Source: Nocardia mexicana NBRC 108244
Lineage (GTDB): Bacteria > Actinomycetota > Actinomycetes > Mycobacteriales > Mycobacteriaceae
Assembly (NCBI RefSeq): GCF_001613165.1
Contig: NZ_BDBV01000036.1
Span: 1 to 64,000 of the forward strand
Length of the DNA stretch: 64,000 bases
Reading direction: 5' to 3'
The notes beneath the pieces are model-generated. The model was not told the DNA's origin. It made no database searches and was given only the letters and a program-made list of their open reading frames with translations. Position numbers and translations under genes: made by a program. Every line of letters begins with the position of its first letter. The first letter of the stretch is position 1. Below, piece by piece: positions 25,954 through 33,655 of this stretch.

Positions 25954-27169
25954 CACCGGGCATCGGAGGGTCGTCGTCACCGGGCTCGGGGTGGTCAGCA
26001 GCATCGGGATCGGGGCAGCGGCGTTCGGTCACGCGATCCGGGCGGGCCGCTCCGGGATGACCCCGATCAGCAGCTTCGACACGAGCCGGTTCCCCAAGCG
26101 CATCGGTGGTGAGGTCCAGGACTTCGACGCGGCCGAGCACCTGGAACGGATCGATCCGGCGGACTGGGGCCGCAGCGCGCTCTTCGCCGCTGCCGCGGCC
26201 CGGCTCGCGGCCCGTGACGCGGCCATCGACCCCGAGCTGCTGAGCTCATCGGTGTCCGGCTCCGTCATGGGCACCACCAGCGGGGAGTCGGCGGTCACGC
26301 AGCGGCTCGCCGAGCAGTCCCTGGCTTCCGGCATCAAGTCGATGGATCCGCGGCTGGTCCGCATGACCCCGGCGAACCGGATCGCCGGCGCCGTCAACAG
26401 CGAGCTCGGCCTCACCGGCGAGGCGAATGTCATCGCGACGGCCTGCTCGGCGAGCAACTACGCATTGGGATACGCCTATGACATGGTCGGAACCGGCGAG
26501 GCCGACTTCATGCTCGCCGGCGGCGCCGACGCGGTGAATCGGCACACGCACGCGGGCTTCCTGCGGCTCGGCGCGCTCGCCGACGATGTCATCCGCCCCT
26601 TCGACGTCAACCGATCGGGGATCATCACCGGCGAAGGCGGCGTTGCCCTGTTCCTCGAACCGCTACAGCATGCGCAGGCCCGCGGCGCGCGCATCTACGC
26701 CGAGGTGCTCGGTTACGGAGTCAACTGCGACGCGAAGCACATGGTGCATCCGGACGCGCACGCCCTGGCTCGGTGCATCGAAGCCGCACACACATCAGCG
26801 GGCGTGGTCGCGGCGGACATCGATTACATATGCGCGCACGGCACCGGCACGCCGGCGAACGACGAGGCCGAGATGGCCGCGATCCGTGCGGTTTTCGGCA
26901 CGGACCTGCCGCCGGTCAGTTCCATCAAGTCGATGCTCGGGCACACGATGGGCGCCGCGAGCGGTTTCGGCGCGGCCGCCTGCTGCCTGGCGCTGCACGA
27001 CGGATTCCTGCCGCCGACGGCGACCCTGGAGCAGGTCGATCCGGCACTCGGTGCGGACCTGGACTGCGTGCCCGGCACTGCCCGGCCCGCCGCGCTGCGG
27101 GTCGTGGAGAACCACGGCTTCGCCTTCGGCGGCAACAACGCCATCACACTGCTGGGGAGACCGACATGA
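25946..27169 (+). CDS. Ketosynthase (KAS II / KS-alpha type)
   Basis: 407 residues. The catalytic set is intact: Cys167 in TACSASNYAL, His298 in CAHGTGTP, Lys328 and His333 in SSIKSMLGHTMGAA, and the Phe loop HGFAFGGNN. It would perform decarboxylative Claisen condensations with malonyl-ACP. It overlaps ACP (8 bp) and the chain-length-factor gene (4 bp, ATGA), the standard layout of a type II KS-CLF pair. The combination with KR and dehydratase genes but no cyclase or aromatase suggests a reduced, linear chain rather than an aromatic product. Confidence 0.94.
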   Translation: MSDTGHRRVVVTGLGVVSSIGIGAAAFGHAIRAGRSGMTPISSFDTSRFPKRIGGEVQDFDAAEHLERIDPADWGRSALFAAAAARLAARDAAIDPELLSSSVSGSVMGTTSGESAVTQRLAEQSLASGIKSMDPRLVRMTPANRIAGAVNSELGLTGEANVIATACSASNYALGYAYDMVGTGEADFMLAGGADAVNRHTHAGFLRLGALADDVIRPFDVNRSGIITGEGGVALFLEPLQHAQARGARIYAEVLGYGVNCDAKHMVHPDAHALARCIEAAHTSAGVVAADIDYICAHGTGTPANDEAEMAAIRAVFGTDLPPVSSIKSMLGHTMGAASGFGAAACCLALHDGFLPPTATLEQVDPALGADLDCVPGTARPAALRVVENHGFAFGGNNAITLLGRPT

Positions 27170-28284
27170 TCGCAACCGCACCGCTCGCCATCACCGGCTG
27201 CGGCGTCGTCTCGCCGGCCGGAACGGGAATGGAGAGGCTGGCCGAGCTGCTCGACGGGCCCGCAGTGACGGCGGCCGCCCCGGCGCCGGTCGATTCGGAC
27301 ACCCCGGACGGCGAGTCGTACCCGCCGATATCGGTGCACATGGTGCCCGAGATCGCGCTCGCCGACCATGTCGGCCGCAAGGGCACCCGGCGTCTCGATC
27401 GGATGGTCGGGCATGCGCTCATCGCGAGTCGGCTCGCCCTGGCCTCCGCTGGGCGATCCGACGAGGCCGCGCCGCGATCACGCACGGGCGTCGCGGTGGG
27501 CACGAGCACCGGGAGCATCCGCAGCCTCACCGAGATCGCGACCGACACTCTCACGCAGGACGAGCCGTACAACATCGCACCGTCCCGTTTCCCGAACACC
27601 GTGCTCAACTCGTGCGCGGGCCAGATCGCGATCTGGAACTCGCTGGGCGGCGTCAACTCGACACTGGCCGGCGGCCACGTCTCGAGCACGTCCGCGCTGC
27701 GGTTCGCGCACAATGCGATCCGGCACAACCACGCGACCAGCATGTTGGTCGGCGGAATCGAGGAACTGAGCCCGCAACTGGCGTGGGCGTGGCATCGGTC
27801 CGGCGTACTCCGGGCCGACGCGTCGCTGGGTGAGGGCTGTGCGCTCCTGGTCGCCGAGCATCCGGAGGTGGTCGGCGATCGCCGGGTGCTCGCGGAACTG
27901 CTCGGCACCGAGGTCGGCTACTTCGGATCCCAGCCGCGGCGCACCAGCATCGCACGCGGTCTCGCGGCCCGGATCGAACGGCTGCTGGCGCGGGGCGGGG
28001 TCTCGGCGGCCGAGATCGACGTCGTGTCGTTGGGTGGCGGCAGCCAGATCGGCGTACGCGGAATCGAAGAGCAAGCGGTTCGCATCGCGCTCGGATTCAT
28101 GCCCGAACGGTCGCGGATCACCGACGTGCTCGGTGAATGCTTCAGCGCCGGCGGTGCGCTGCAGGCCGCTGCGCTGCTGGCCAGGTGGGACGGCGAGCGG
28201 CGGCCGAGCGAGCGGCATGCCCTGGTCACATCGCTCGGCCGAGACGGGACCGCGGGCTGTTTCCTGTTGCGCCGCACCGGGTAG
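27166..28284 (+). CDS. Chain-length-factor-like KS homologue (no active-site Cys)
   Basis: 372 residues with thiolase-fold landmarks (ITGCGVVSPAGTG at the N-terminus, VGTSTGSIRS, NSCAGQIAIWNSLGGVNST). At the position of the catalytic Cys it has His171 (LAGGHVSSTSAL). The first catalytic His motif is replaced by SLGGGSQIG, and the C-terminal loop reads TSLGRDGTAG. It therefore cannot be a normal condensing enzyme and should be the non-catalytic partner that shapes chain length. Classical aromatic CLFs have Gln at this site, so His is notable. It is translationally coupled to the ketosynthase. Confidence 0.88.
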   Translation: MIATAPLAITGCGVVSPAGTGMERLAELLDGPAVTAAAPAPVDSDTPDGESYPPISVHMVPEIALADHVGRKGTRRLDRMVGHALIASRLALASAGRSDEAAPRSRTGVAVGTSTGSIRSLTEIATDTLTQDEPYNIAPSRFPNTVLNSCAGQIAIWNSLGGVNSTLAGGHVSSTSALRFAHNAIRHNHATSMLVGGIEELSPQLAWAWHRSGVLRADASLGEGCALLVAEHPEVVGDRRVLAELLGTEVGYFGSQPRRTSIARGLAARIERLLARGGVSAAEIDVVSLGGGSQIGVRGIEEQAVRIALGFMPERSRITDVLGECFSAGGALQAAALLARWDGERRPSERHALVTSLGRDGTAGCFLLRRTG

Positions 28285-28312
28285 CGGCGCGCGCAGGGCC
28301 CTGCGAATCCGC

Positions 28313-28385
28313 TCTTGACTCGGCGTCCTAAGCCTGCGGATAATCTCTACGCGAGAGTAGAAATATTTTCTACTTCGAAGTAGAA
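28313..28385 (+). promoter_or_regulatory. Promoter with overlapping TTCTAC/GTAGAA operators, DUF2236 gene
   Basis: TTGACT (28313-28318) and GATAAT (28339-28344) resemble -35 and -10 boxes, though 20 bp apart. Directly downstream are three overlapping palindromes: TCTAC-6-GTAGA (28346-28361), GTAGAAA-3-TTTCTAC (28357-28373) and the perfect 18-bp TTCTACTTCGAAGTAGAA (28368-28385). The same half-site occurs upstream of yrbEA and the TetR gene at 40.1 kb. Confidence 0.75.
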
Positions 28386-28403
28386 GTAGGACGGGGAGGC
28401 GTG

Positions 28404-29477
28404 ATGGCGTCGTTGCGTGAGTGGTTGTTCCTGCCGAAGGTCGAGCCCGCGGAGGATTACGGGTTCTTCGGGCCCGACTCCGTCGCATGGAAGGTGTGGA
28501 GCTACCCGACCGGGCTGACGATCGGGTTCCAGCGGGCGGTCGTCATCGAGGAGCTCGATCCGGCGCTCGTCGCGTCGGTGGATCGGACCCAGGCCATCTA
28601 CGACCGTCCTCGGACGCGTTACGACCGCACGCTGCGGTACTTCGCGATGGTCATGTTCGCCGACAGCCGGTCGACGGCGAAGGTCGCCGACGTGCTGGTC
28701 AAGATTCACTCCAAAGCCGTTGGCACAGACCCGGTTACGGGACAGCAGTACGACGCGAACGATCCGCACTCGCAGCTGTGGATCCACCTGACCGCCTGGC
28801 ATTCGATCCTGGTCGCCTACGAGAAGTACGGGCCGGGCCGACTCAGCCCGGCGGAAGAGGGGAAGTACTGGGAGGAGTGCGCCCGCGCCGCCGAACTGCA
28901 GACCTGCGATCCGGCGGATGTACCGCGCACCCGCGAGGGGATCCAGCAGTATTTCGAGCAGATGCGGCCCCAGCTCATCGGGTCGGATATCGCGAAGAAG
29001 GCGATGCGGCATCTGCTGCGCGCCGACGTGATGCTGCCGCCGATGCCCCTGCTGTTCCGGCCGTTCTTCAAGATCGTCACGGCCTTCCTGCGGCGCGGGA
29101 CGCTCGCGACGATGCCTCGATGGATGCGGGAGATGTCGGGCCTGCCGACCAACCGGCTCCTGGACCTGCTGGTGACCCCGCTGCTGAGTGCCGCGTTCAC
29201 CCTGGTCGGTTTCAGTGTGCGGCTGGAACTGATTCTGCTGCGGCTGATTTCGCCTATGACGGTTCCGGTCGCCGCGCCGGTGCTGATGAAAATCCCACCG
29301 GTGCAACCGGTGACGATGACGCCCCGGCAGGCACAGGAACGCTACGGCTACGACGTTCCGAGCGAGGCACACCTCGAATTGCGGGAGAAGCAGCGAAATC
29401 GCGTGCTGGGCAACGGATTGGCGCCCAGCGACGAGGGCATCGTCGAGTCGCAGCCGATGCTCGGCCAGATCGCCTGA
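28404..29477 (+). CDS. DUF2236 (MpaB / latex-clearing protein-like) oxygenase
   Basis: 357 residues from ATG 28404, with GGGGAGG upstream. The family includes the ER-bound oxygenase MpaB and the rubber oxygenase Lcp, b-type haem enzymes that cleave isoprenoid double bonds. Typical stretches are YDRTLRYFAMVMFADSRST, VKIHSKAVG, and the His-containing NDPHSQLWIHLTAWHSIL followed by YEKYG and KYWEE. A membrane-associated helix lies around 265-290. No Tat signal is visible, unlike secreted Lcp. It faces the mce operon and shares its operator motif, so it may oxidise the lipid taken up by the Mce system. Confidence 0.82.
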   Translation: MASLREWLFLPKVEPAEDYGFFGPDSVAWKVWSYPTGLTIGFQRAVVIEELDPALVASVDRTQAIYDRPRTRYDRTLRYFAMVMFADSRSTAKVADVLVKIHSKAVGTDPVTGQQYDANDPHSQLWIHLTAWHSILVAYEKYGPGRLSPAEEGKYWEECARAAELQTCDPADVPRTREGIQQYFEQMRPQLIGSDIAKKAMRHLLRADVMLPPMPLLFRPFFKIVTAFLRRGTLATMPRWMREMSGLPTNRLLDLLVTPLLSAAFTLVGFSVRLELILLRLISPMTVPVAAPVLMKIPPVQPVTMTPRQAQERYGYDVPSEAHLELREKQRNRVLGNGLAPSDEGIVESQPMLGQIA

Positions 29478-29493
29478 ACGCGAGGTCGCTGCC

Positions 29494-29721
29494 ATGATCA
29501 AGGAATTTCTGGACCACCGGCTGAGCCTGCGTCAGATCCTGCACCTCGCCGTCGCCGCCGCGCTCGTCATCGGCATCCCCTACCTCGGTATCGGGCTGTA
29601 CTGGCTCTCGGCACACAACGACCACCTGGCCGAACTGCACGGCTTCGACAGGTTCGTCTCGATCCTCGGTGAGGTGCTCGTCTGGCCGCTGCTGCTCGTC
29701 TCGAACATCTCGTTGCGCTGA
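29494..29721 (+). CDS. Small membrane protein next to DUF2236 oxygenase
   Basis: 75 residues with two hydrophobic segments (about 15-38 and 57-72) separated by a polar loop. ATG 29494 is 16 bp after the oxygenase stop, so the two are one operon. I do not recognise a family. It could anchor the oxygenase at the membrane. It ends 13 bp from the converging mce operon. Confidence 0.65.
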   Translation: MIKEFLDHRLSLRQILHLAVAAALVIGIPYLGIGLYWLSAHNDHLAELHGFDRFVSILGEVLVWPLLLVSNISLR

Positions 29722-29734
29722 GGACAGGTCGGCA

Positions 29735-30082
29735 TCATCCCGAGCCGCGGCGCCGGGCACGACGCGCCGCCGATCCCGGCAGAGTGCGGCGGGCCCGAAC
29801 CAAGGCCACGATCCCGATTCCACCGGCCACGACACCGGTGAGCAGCACGACGACGGCGGTAGCGAGCAGGGCGAGCCACCGCGGCATGACGGTGTCGAGC
29901 GCCGCGATACCGAATCCGAGGAACAGTGCGGCACCGCTGAGGAGCGCGATCGCAGCGAAACCGAGAGCGACCCCGGCCAGCACGATGAATCCGAGTTGGT
30001 CGCGAAGCCGTGACCGCCAGCGTAACCATCGCTGACGCAGGCACTTTCGGATGGTCGCTGTTCCGGCGGTGTGAACAGTCAC
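29735..30082 (-). CDS. Small membrane protein, last gene of mce operon
   Basis: 115 residues: a basic N-terminus (RKCLRQRWLRWRSRLRDQ), two long hydrophobic helices (about 30-56 and 67-93) and a very basic tail (RRARRRGSG). The pattern is like actinobacterial holin-X-type or Mce-accessory membrane proteins, but similarity is only topological. It follows the SRPBCC gene by 27 bp and is the promoter-distal gene of the operon. Confidence 0.6.
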   Translation of the reverse strand: MTVHTAGTATIRKCLRQRWLRWRSRLRDQLGFIVLAGVALGFAAIALLSGAALFLGFGIAALDTVMPRWLALLATAVVVLLTGVVAGGIGIVALVRARRTLPGSAARRARRRGSG

Positions 30083-30109
30083 AACTGGTCCTCGGTTCTT
30101 TGGGGCAGG

Positions 30110-30694
30110 TCAGGGCCGGATCATCCAGCCGAGCGCGACACGGGCGAAGGGCCGGATGAACAGCGCGGTCCAGCTGAGCGGAAGAAAGGCGAACACGGCC
30201 GGACGGCCGCTGACCGTCCACGCGAGATCGGTGCCACCGTCCGAGGTCGGGGTGAGCTCGAAGTCCTGGACGTAGGACTTGGCGAACAGCGGGATCGAGG
30301 TACCGATCCCGACGGCGGTGAGGCGCTGGTGCGGGCGACAGTGTGTGACCTGCTCGTCTGCGGCGAACAGCGGGGTGTCGAGTTTGCGCAAGGCCCCTAC
30401 ACCGCGGTCGCTGCCGGTGTAGCGGATGCCGTTGATGAACGGCAGCCAGGAGAACGCGCCGTCTTCGAGTGCGTTCCATACGCGTTGCGGCGGAGCGTGG
30501 AGGTGGCAGGTGGTGGTCATCGCGAAGGTCGGACGGGCAGTGAGGATGGCCTCCAGATCCCGATCCGGTAGCGGTGTCGCCTTGTGCGACAACAGGGTTC
30601 GAGTGCGCCGCCGCAGTACGACGAGCACGGCGACGGCGATGAGACCGGCCAGGACCGCAAGGGCGACAACGGCCGCGATGACGAGTCGGATCAT
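30110..30694 (-). CDS. Membrane-anchored SRPBCC (START-like) lipid-binding protein
   Basis: 194 residues from ATG 30694, with GGAG 10 nt upstream. A single N-terminal membrane helix (about 3-28) is followed by a START/polyketide-cyclase fold: TTTCHLHAPPQRVWNALEDG, TPLFAADEQVTHCRPHQRLT and a C-terminal long helix ending FIRPFARVALGWMIRP. These folds bind hydrophobic ligands. Encoded between the Mce-associated protein and a small membrane protein, it may receive or present the imported lipid at the membrane. Ligand unknown. Confidence 0.78.
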   Translation of the reverse strand: MIRLVIAAVVALAVLAGLIAVAVLVVLRRRTRTLLSHKATPLPDRDLEAILTARPTFAMTTTCHLHAPPQRVWNALEDGAFSWLPFINGIRYTGSDRGVGALRKLDTPLFAADEQVTHCRPHQRLTAVGIGTSIPLFAKSYVQDFELTPTSDGGTDLAWTVSGRPAVFAFLPLSWTALFIRPFARVALGWMIRP

Positions 30695-30711
30695 GATGAT
30701 GAAGCTCCGTA

Positions 30712-31281
30712 TCAGGATTGCGGGAGTACGGGTGAGTCGACCTTGTTGACCAGCCAGACACCGCTGGCGTTCTGCTCCAGGGACACGGTGATCGACAGTT
30801 GCCCCGGACGGGGCTGGTTGCCGGTGCCGACGCTCGTGATGGTCTGACCGATGACGACGACGGCTCGCGCGGTGTGGGCGTCGGCCTTCTCGATGGCGCA
30901 CTGCACGGTGCTCACCTTCGACACGACCTGTCCCTGCCGCAGCACCTCGCGCAGGTCTTTGCTGGTGGCATCGAATTCCTTCCGCCAGTCGCCGGTCGCG
31001 CCGCGCAGGACGCCGGCGAAATAGGAGTCGAGGTCGCCCGCGTCGTAGTTGGCTATGACGGGCCCGTACTCGCAGGCCGCCCGCTGCGCCGCGGCACGGG
31101 CGTTCTCGAGGTCCCGGACATGTTCGTGCTGGACGTAGAAATAGGTCCCGGCCGCGGCTCCGGCAATGCCGATCACGCCCGCGACTGTCGGCGCCACGAT
31201 CCGCAGTCGCCGCCGCATCGGTTGTGCCGCTGGTTCATTCGCGGTCTCGCCGGGGTCGCCGGTGGAATCAGGGTCGCCCAT
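30712..31281 (-). CDS. Mce-associated membrane protein (Mas-like)
   Basis: 189 residues: a Pro/Glu-rich cytoplasmic N-terminus, one membrane helix (about 30-52) and an extracytoplasmic domain with the Mas pattern (AACEYGPVIANYDAGDLDSY, LRGATGDWRKEFDATSKDLR, then QTITSVGTGNQPRPGQLSIT and VSLEQNASGVWLVNKVD). Such proteins, like those after mce1F in M. tuberculosis, stabilise or assist the Mce transporter. It begins 35 bp after mceF and is clearly in the operon. Confidence 0.85.
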   Translation of the reverse strand: MGDPDSTGDPGETANEPAAQPMRRRLRIVAPTVAGVIGIAGAAAGTYFYVQHEHVRDLENARAAAQRAACEYGPVIANYDAGDLDSYFAGVLRGATGDWRKEFDATSKDLREVLRQGQVVSKVSTVQCAIEKADAHTARAVVVIGQTITSVGTGNQPRPGQLSITVSLEQNASGVWLVNKVDSPVLPQS

Positions 31282-31316
31282 GGCCGGGCCTCCTCTTCGG
31301 ATCGATGGGTACGCAT

Positions 31317-32585
31317 TCAGTTGGCGGGCAGGGGAACCGAGGCTTCGTCACCACGGATGCCCAGTGGAGGACCCGCGCCGTTGTCGGGTCCCGGCGGGCG
31401 GGGCGCATTCGCCGACCCGCGGACCTGCAGGGCGGGATTCGTGGTGACGCAGTAGTTGTAGAGACGGCTGCGGCCGTCGGCGACCGTCGCCGGAGACACC
31501 GGAATCGTGTCGTATTCACAGGTCGGACGTGGCCAGATATCCATCATGGTGTGGAAGGCGTTGTCGTGAACGGGAACCCCCATCGCGTCGGTCCCGGCGC
31601 GGAGTGCGGGAAACAGCGCCGCCATGGCCGGGGTGCGCAGCCTGGCGGCCCGGGTGATGGCGACGAAGTTGGTGACCAGGTTGGTGACGGGATCGGCGGT
31701 CTCAGCGACGACACCGCCGAGCGCGGCCAGCTGCCCGGGGCCGAGGTCCAGCAGTCGGCGAACCTCCTGGTCGGCCGCGGTGAGCTGATCGAACAGTTCG
31801 CCGGAGCCGTGGACGAGAGTGGTCAGGTCCGGCTGGGCATGGGAGGTGGTCTCGGCGATGACGCCGAGATTGGCGACGAGTTTCTCGGTCTGCGGCAGCA
31901 GTCCGGTCAGCCCGGCCAGCGCTTGGCTGATGCCGCTGATCACCGTGCGCAGCCGATCGGGTCCGTCGGCGAGGGCACGGTCGAGTTCGTCCACGATCAC
32001 CGTGAGGCGGTGGGGGTTGAGGCCCGAGATCAGCGCGCTGGTGTTGGTGAGGAAGGAGTTGATCGTCACCGGGGTAGCGGTACGGGAGGTATCGATCACG
32101 TCCCCGTCGGACAGGTAGGGGCCGTCGTCGGTATCGGGCCGGAAATCGAGATACTGCTCCCCCGCCGCGGACAGTCGTTGCACCGCAACGGTACCCGAAT
32201 CCGGGATGCGTATCCGCGCGTCGATGTCGGCGACGGCGGTGACACCGCGCGCGGACAGCTGCACGGCCCGGACGGTGCCGACACGGACGCCGCGGAACAT
32301 GGCGTCGTTGTTGGGCAGCAACCCGCCCGAGACGGTCAGTTCCACACGGACGGTGTAGGTTTCGCGCAGCGGATTGATCCGGACGACGTCGACGAGCAGG
32401 TACCCGGTTCCGGCCAGCAGCATGGCGATCATGCCGATCGTAGCGAGGCCGAACACGTGCCTTCGGGCCCAATCCCCCAGCTGGAGTGCGATATTCGCCA
32501 CGACATCCGAAAGGAAGTCGACAAGCGTGAGCAGTTGTGCGAACAGCGACGGTTTCCCCGGCGGCGGAGCGGTCGGCGGTGTCAT
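31317..32585 (-). CDS. mceF: MCE family protein MceF
   Basis: 422 residues, the last of six consecutive MCE-domain proteins. An N-terminal helix (about 45-70) anchors it; the MCE domain (about 75-155) reads YTVRVELTVSGGLLPNNDAM followed by FRGVRVGTV; a long helical segment (about 165-330) and a Pro/Gly-rich tail follow. Mce proteins assemble as heterohexamers whose helices form a tunnel carrying lipids to the YrbE permease. It overlaps mceE by 4 bp (ATGA). Position and the N-terminal architecture support the F label. Confidence 0.92.
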   Translation of the reverse strand: MTPPTAPPPGKPSLFAQLLTLVDFLSDVVANIALQLGDWARRHVFGLATIGMIAMLLAGTGYLLVDVVRINPLRETYTVRVELTVSGGLLPNNDAMFRGVRVGTVRAVQLSARGVTAVADIDARIRIPDSGTVAVQRLSAAGEQYLDFRPDTDDGPYLSDGDVIDTSRTATPVTINSFLTNTSALISGLNPHRLTVIVDELDRALADGPDRLRTVISGISQALAGLTGLLPQTEKLVANLGVIAETTSHAQPDLTTLVHGSGELFDQLTAADQEVRRLLDLGPGQLAALGGVVAETADPVTNLVTNFVAITRAARLRTPAMAALFPALRAGTDAMGVPVHDNAFHTMMDIWPRPTCEYDTIPVSPATVADGRSRLYNYCVTTNPALQVRGSANAPRPPGPDNGAGPPLGIRGDEASVPLPAN

Positions 32586-33655
32586 CTGTGGCCCCCTTGC
32601 AGTCGCCCGATGACGCGCTGGATGACCTCGGCGAGGCTGCCGACGAAGGCGGTGACATCGCTGCCGTCGGGTAGCTTGCTGCCCTGCGGATCGGTGAGCG
32701 CGCCGATACCGAGATAGGAGATGGTGGCGCCCACGGCCAGGGAGTTGCCCCGGGTGGTGGCCATCAGCGACGGGTACAGGGTGTGCAGTCCGTCCAGGGT
32801 GCCCGCGAGATTGCCACCCATGCGGGTGAAACCGTCCATCAGTTGCTGCACGCTGTTGAAGAGACTGACGAACTGCGGTCCCGTCGTCGCCGTGAAGTCG
32901 CCGACCGCGGCCATGGTGCTCGACACCTTGGTCGTGAGATCGGCTATGGCACGGTTGTTTTCGGCCAGGACGCCGATCAGTGGCGAGAAGGTGTCGGCGG
33001 CCCGGCCGAGCTCGACCCGGCGCTGGTTGAGCATGGTACTCAGATCCGCGAGGCCGTACAGGAGACCGTCGATTTGAGCGGTACGCGCGTTGAGCGCCGA
33101 CAGAGTGGCGGTCAGTTCGGTGAACAGGTGCCCCAGCTGCGGGCCGCGCCCCGCGACCATCGAATTCATCTCGCTGGTGATGCGGGCGACCTGATCGAGT
33201 GCGCCACCGTTGAGCAGCATCGAGATCGACGCCATCAGCTCCTCGACCGACGCACCGGCGGACGTGTGACTGCGATCGATGAGATCGCCGTCGCGCAGCA
33301 CGCGAGTGCCCTTCTCCGGCAGGGTTATTGCGACGAAGATGTCGCCGAGTGGGGTGGCCTGCCGCAGTTCGGCGCGGGTGCCCTCCGGAAGAGGGATATC
33401 GGCGCGGATGCGCATGCCGACATCGGCGAGGAAGTTGGTCGTCTCGATGCGGTCGACGACGCCGATATCCGTACCACCGATCTTGACACGGGCACGTTCG
33501 GGCAGATTCAGCGCGTTGTCGAACACCGCATGCAGCCGGTAGCTGGGGCCCTCGACGCCCGGTTTGGGCAGCGGGACGTTGTCGACCGTGACGGCGCATC
33601 CCGCGATCGACAGCGCCGCGAGGGCCGCGGCGAGGATCCTGCAGGGCCCGGTCAT
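32582..33655 (-). CDS. mceE: MCE family lipoprotein MceE
   Basis: 357 residues. The signal peptide ends in the lipobox SIAGC with Cys20, as expected for the E subunit, which is the lipoprotein of Mce systems. The MCE domain follows (YRLHAVFDNALNLPERARVK, IGGTDIGVVD), then long coiled helical segments. It overlaps both neighbours by 4 bp. It would sit in the outer leaflet of the cell membrane as one of six tunnel subunits. Confidence 0.93.
   Translation of the reverse strand: MTGPCRILAAALAALSIAGCAVTVDNVPLPKPGVEGPSYRLHAVFDNALNLPERARVKIGGTDIGVVDRIETTNFLADVGMRIRADIPLPEGTRAELRQATPLGDIFVAITLPEKGTRVLRDGDLIDRSHTSAGASVEELMASISMLLNGGALDQVARITSEMNSMVAGRGPQLGHLFTELTATLSALNARTAQIDGLLYGLADLSTMLNQRRVELGRAADTFSPLIGVLAENNRAIADLTTKVSSTMAAVGDFTATTGPQFVSLFNSVQQLMDGFTRMGGNLAGTLDGLHTLYPSLMATTRGNSLAVGATISYLGIGALTDPQGSKLPDGSDVTAFVGSLAEVIQRVIGRLQGGHR

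Noticed and set aside
28290..28310. GCAGGGCCCTGC palindrome after the CLF gene as a terminator
   Set aside because: A loopless 12-bp palindrome cannot form a normal hairpin; only a weaker structure remains.
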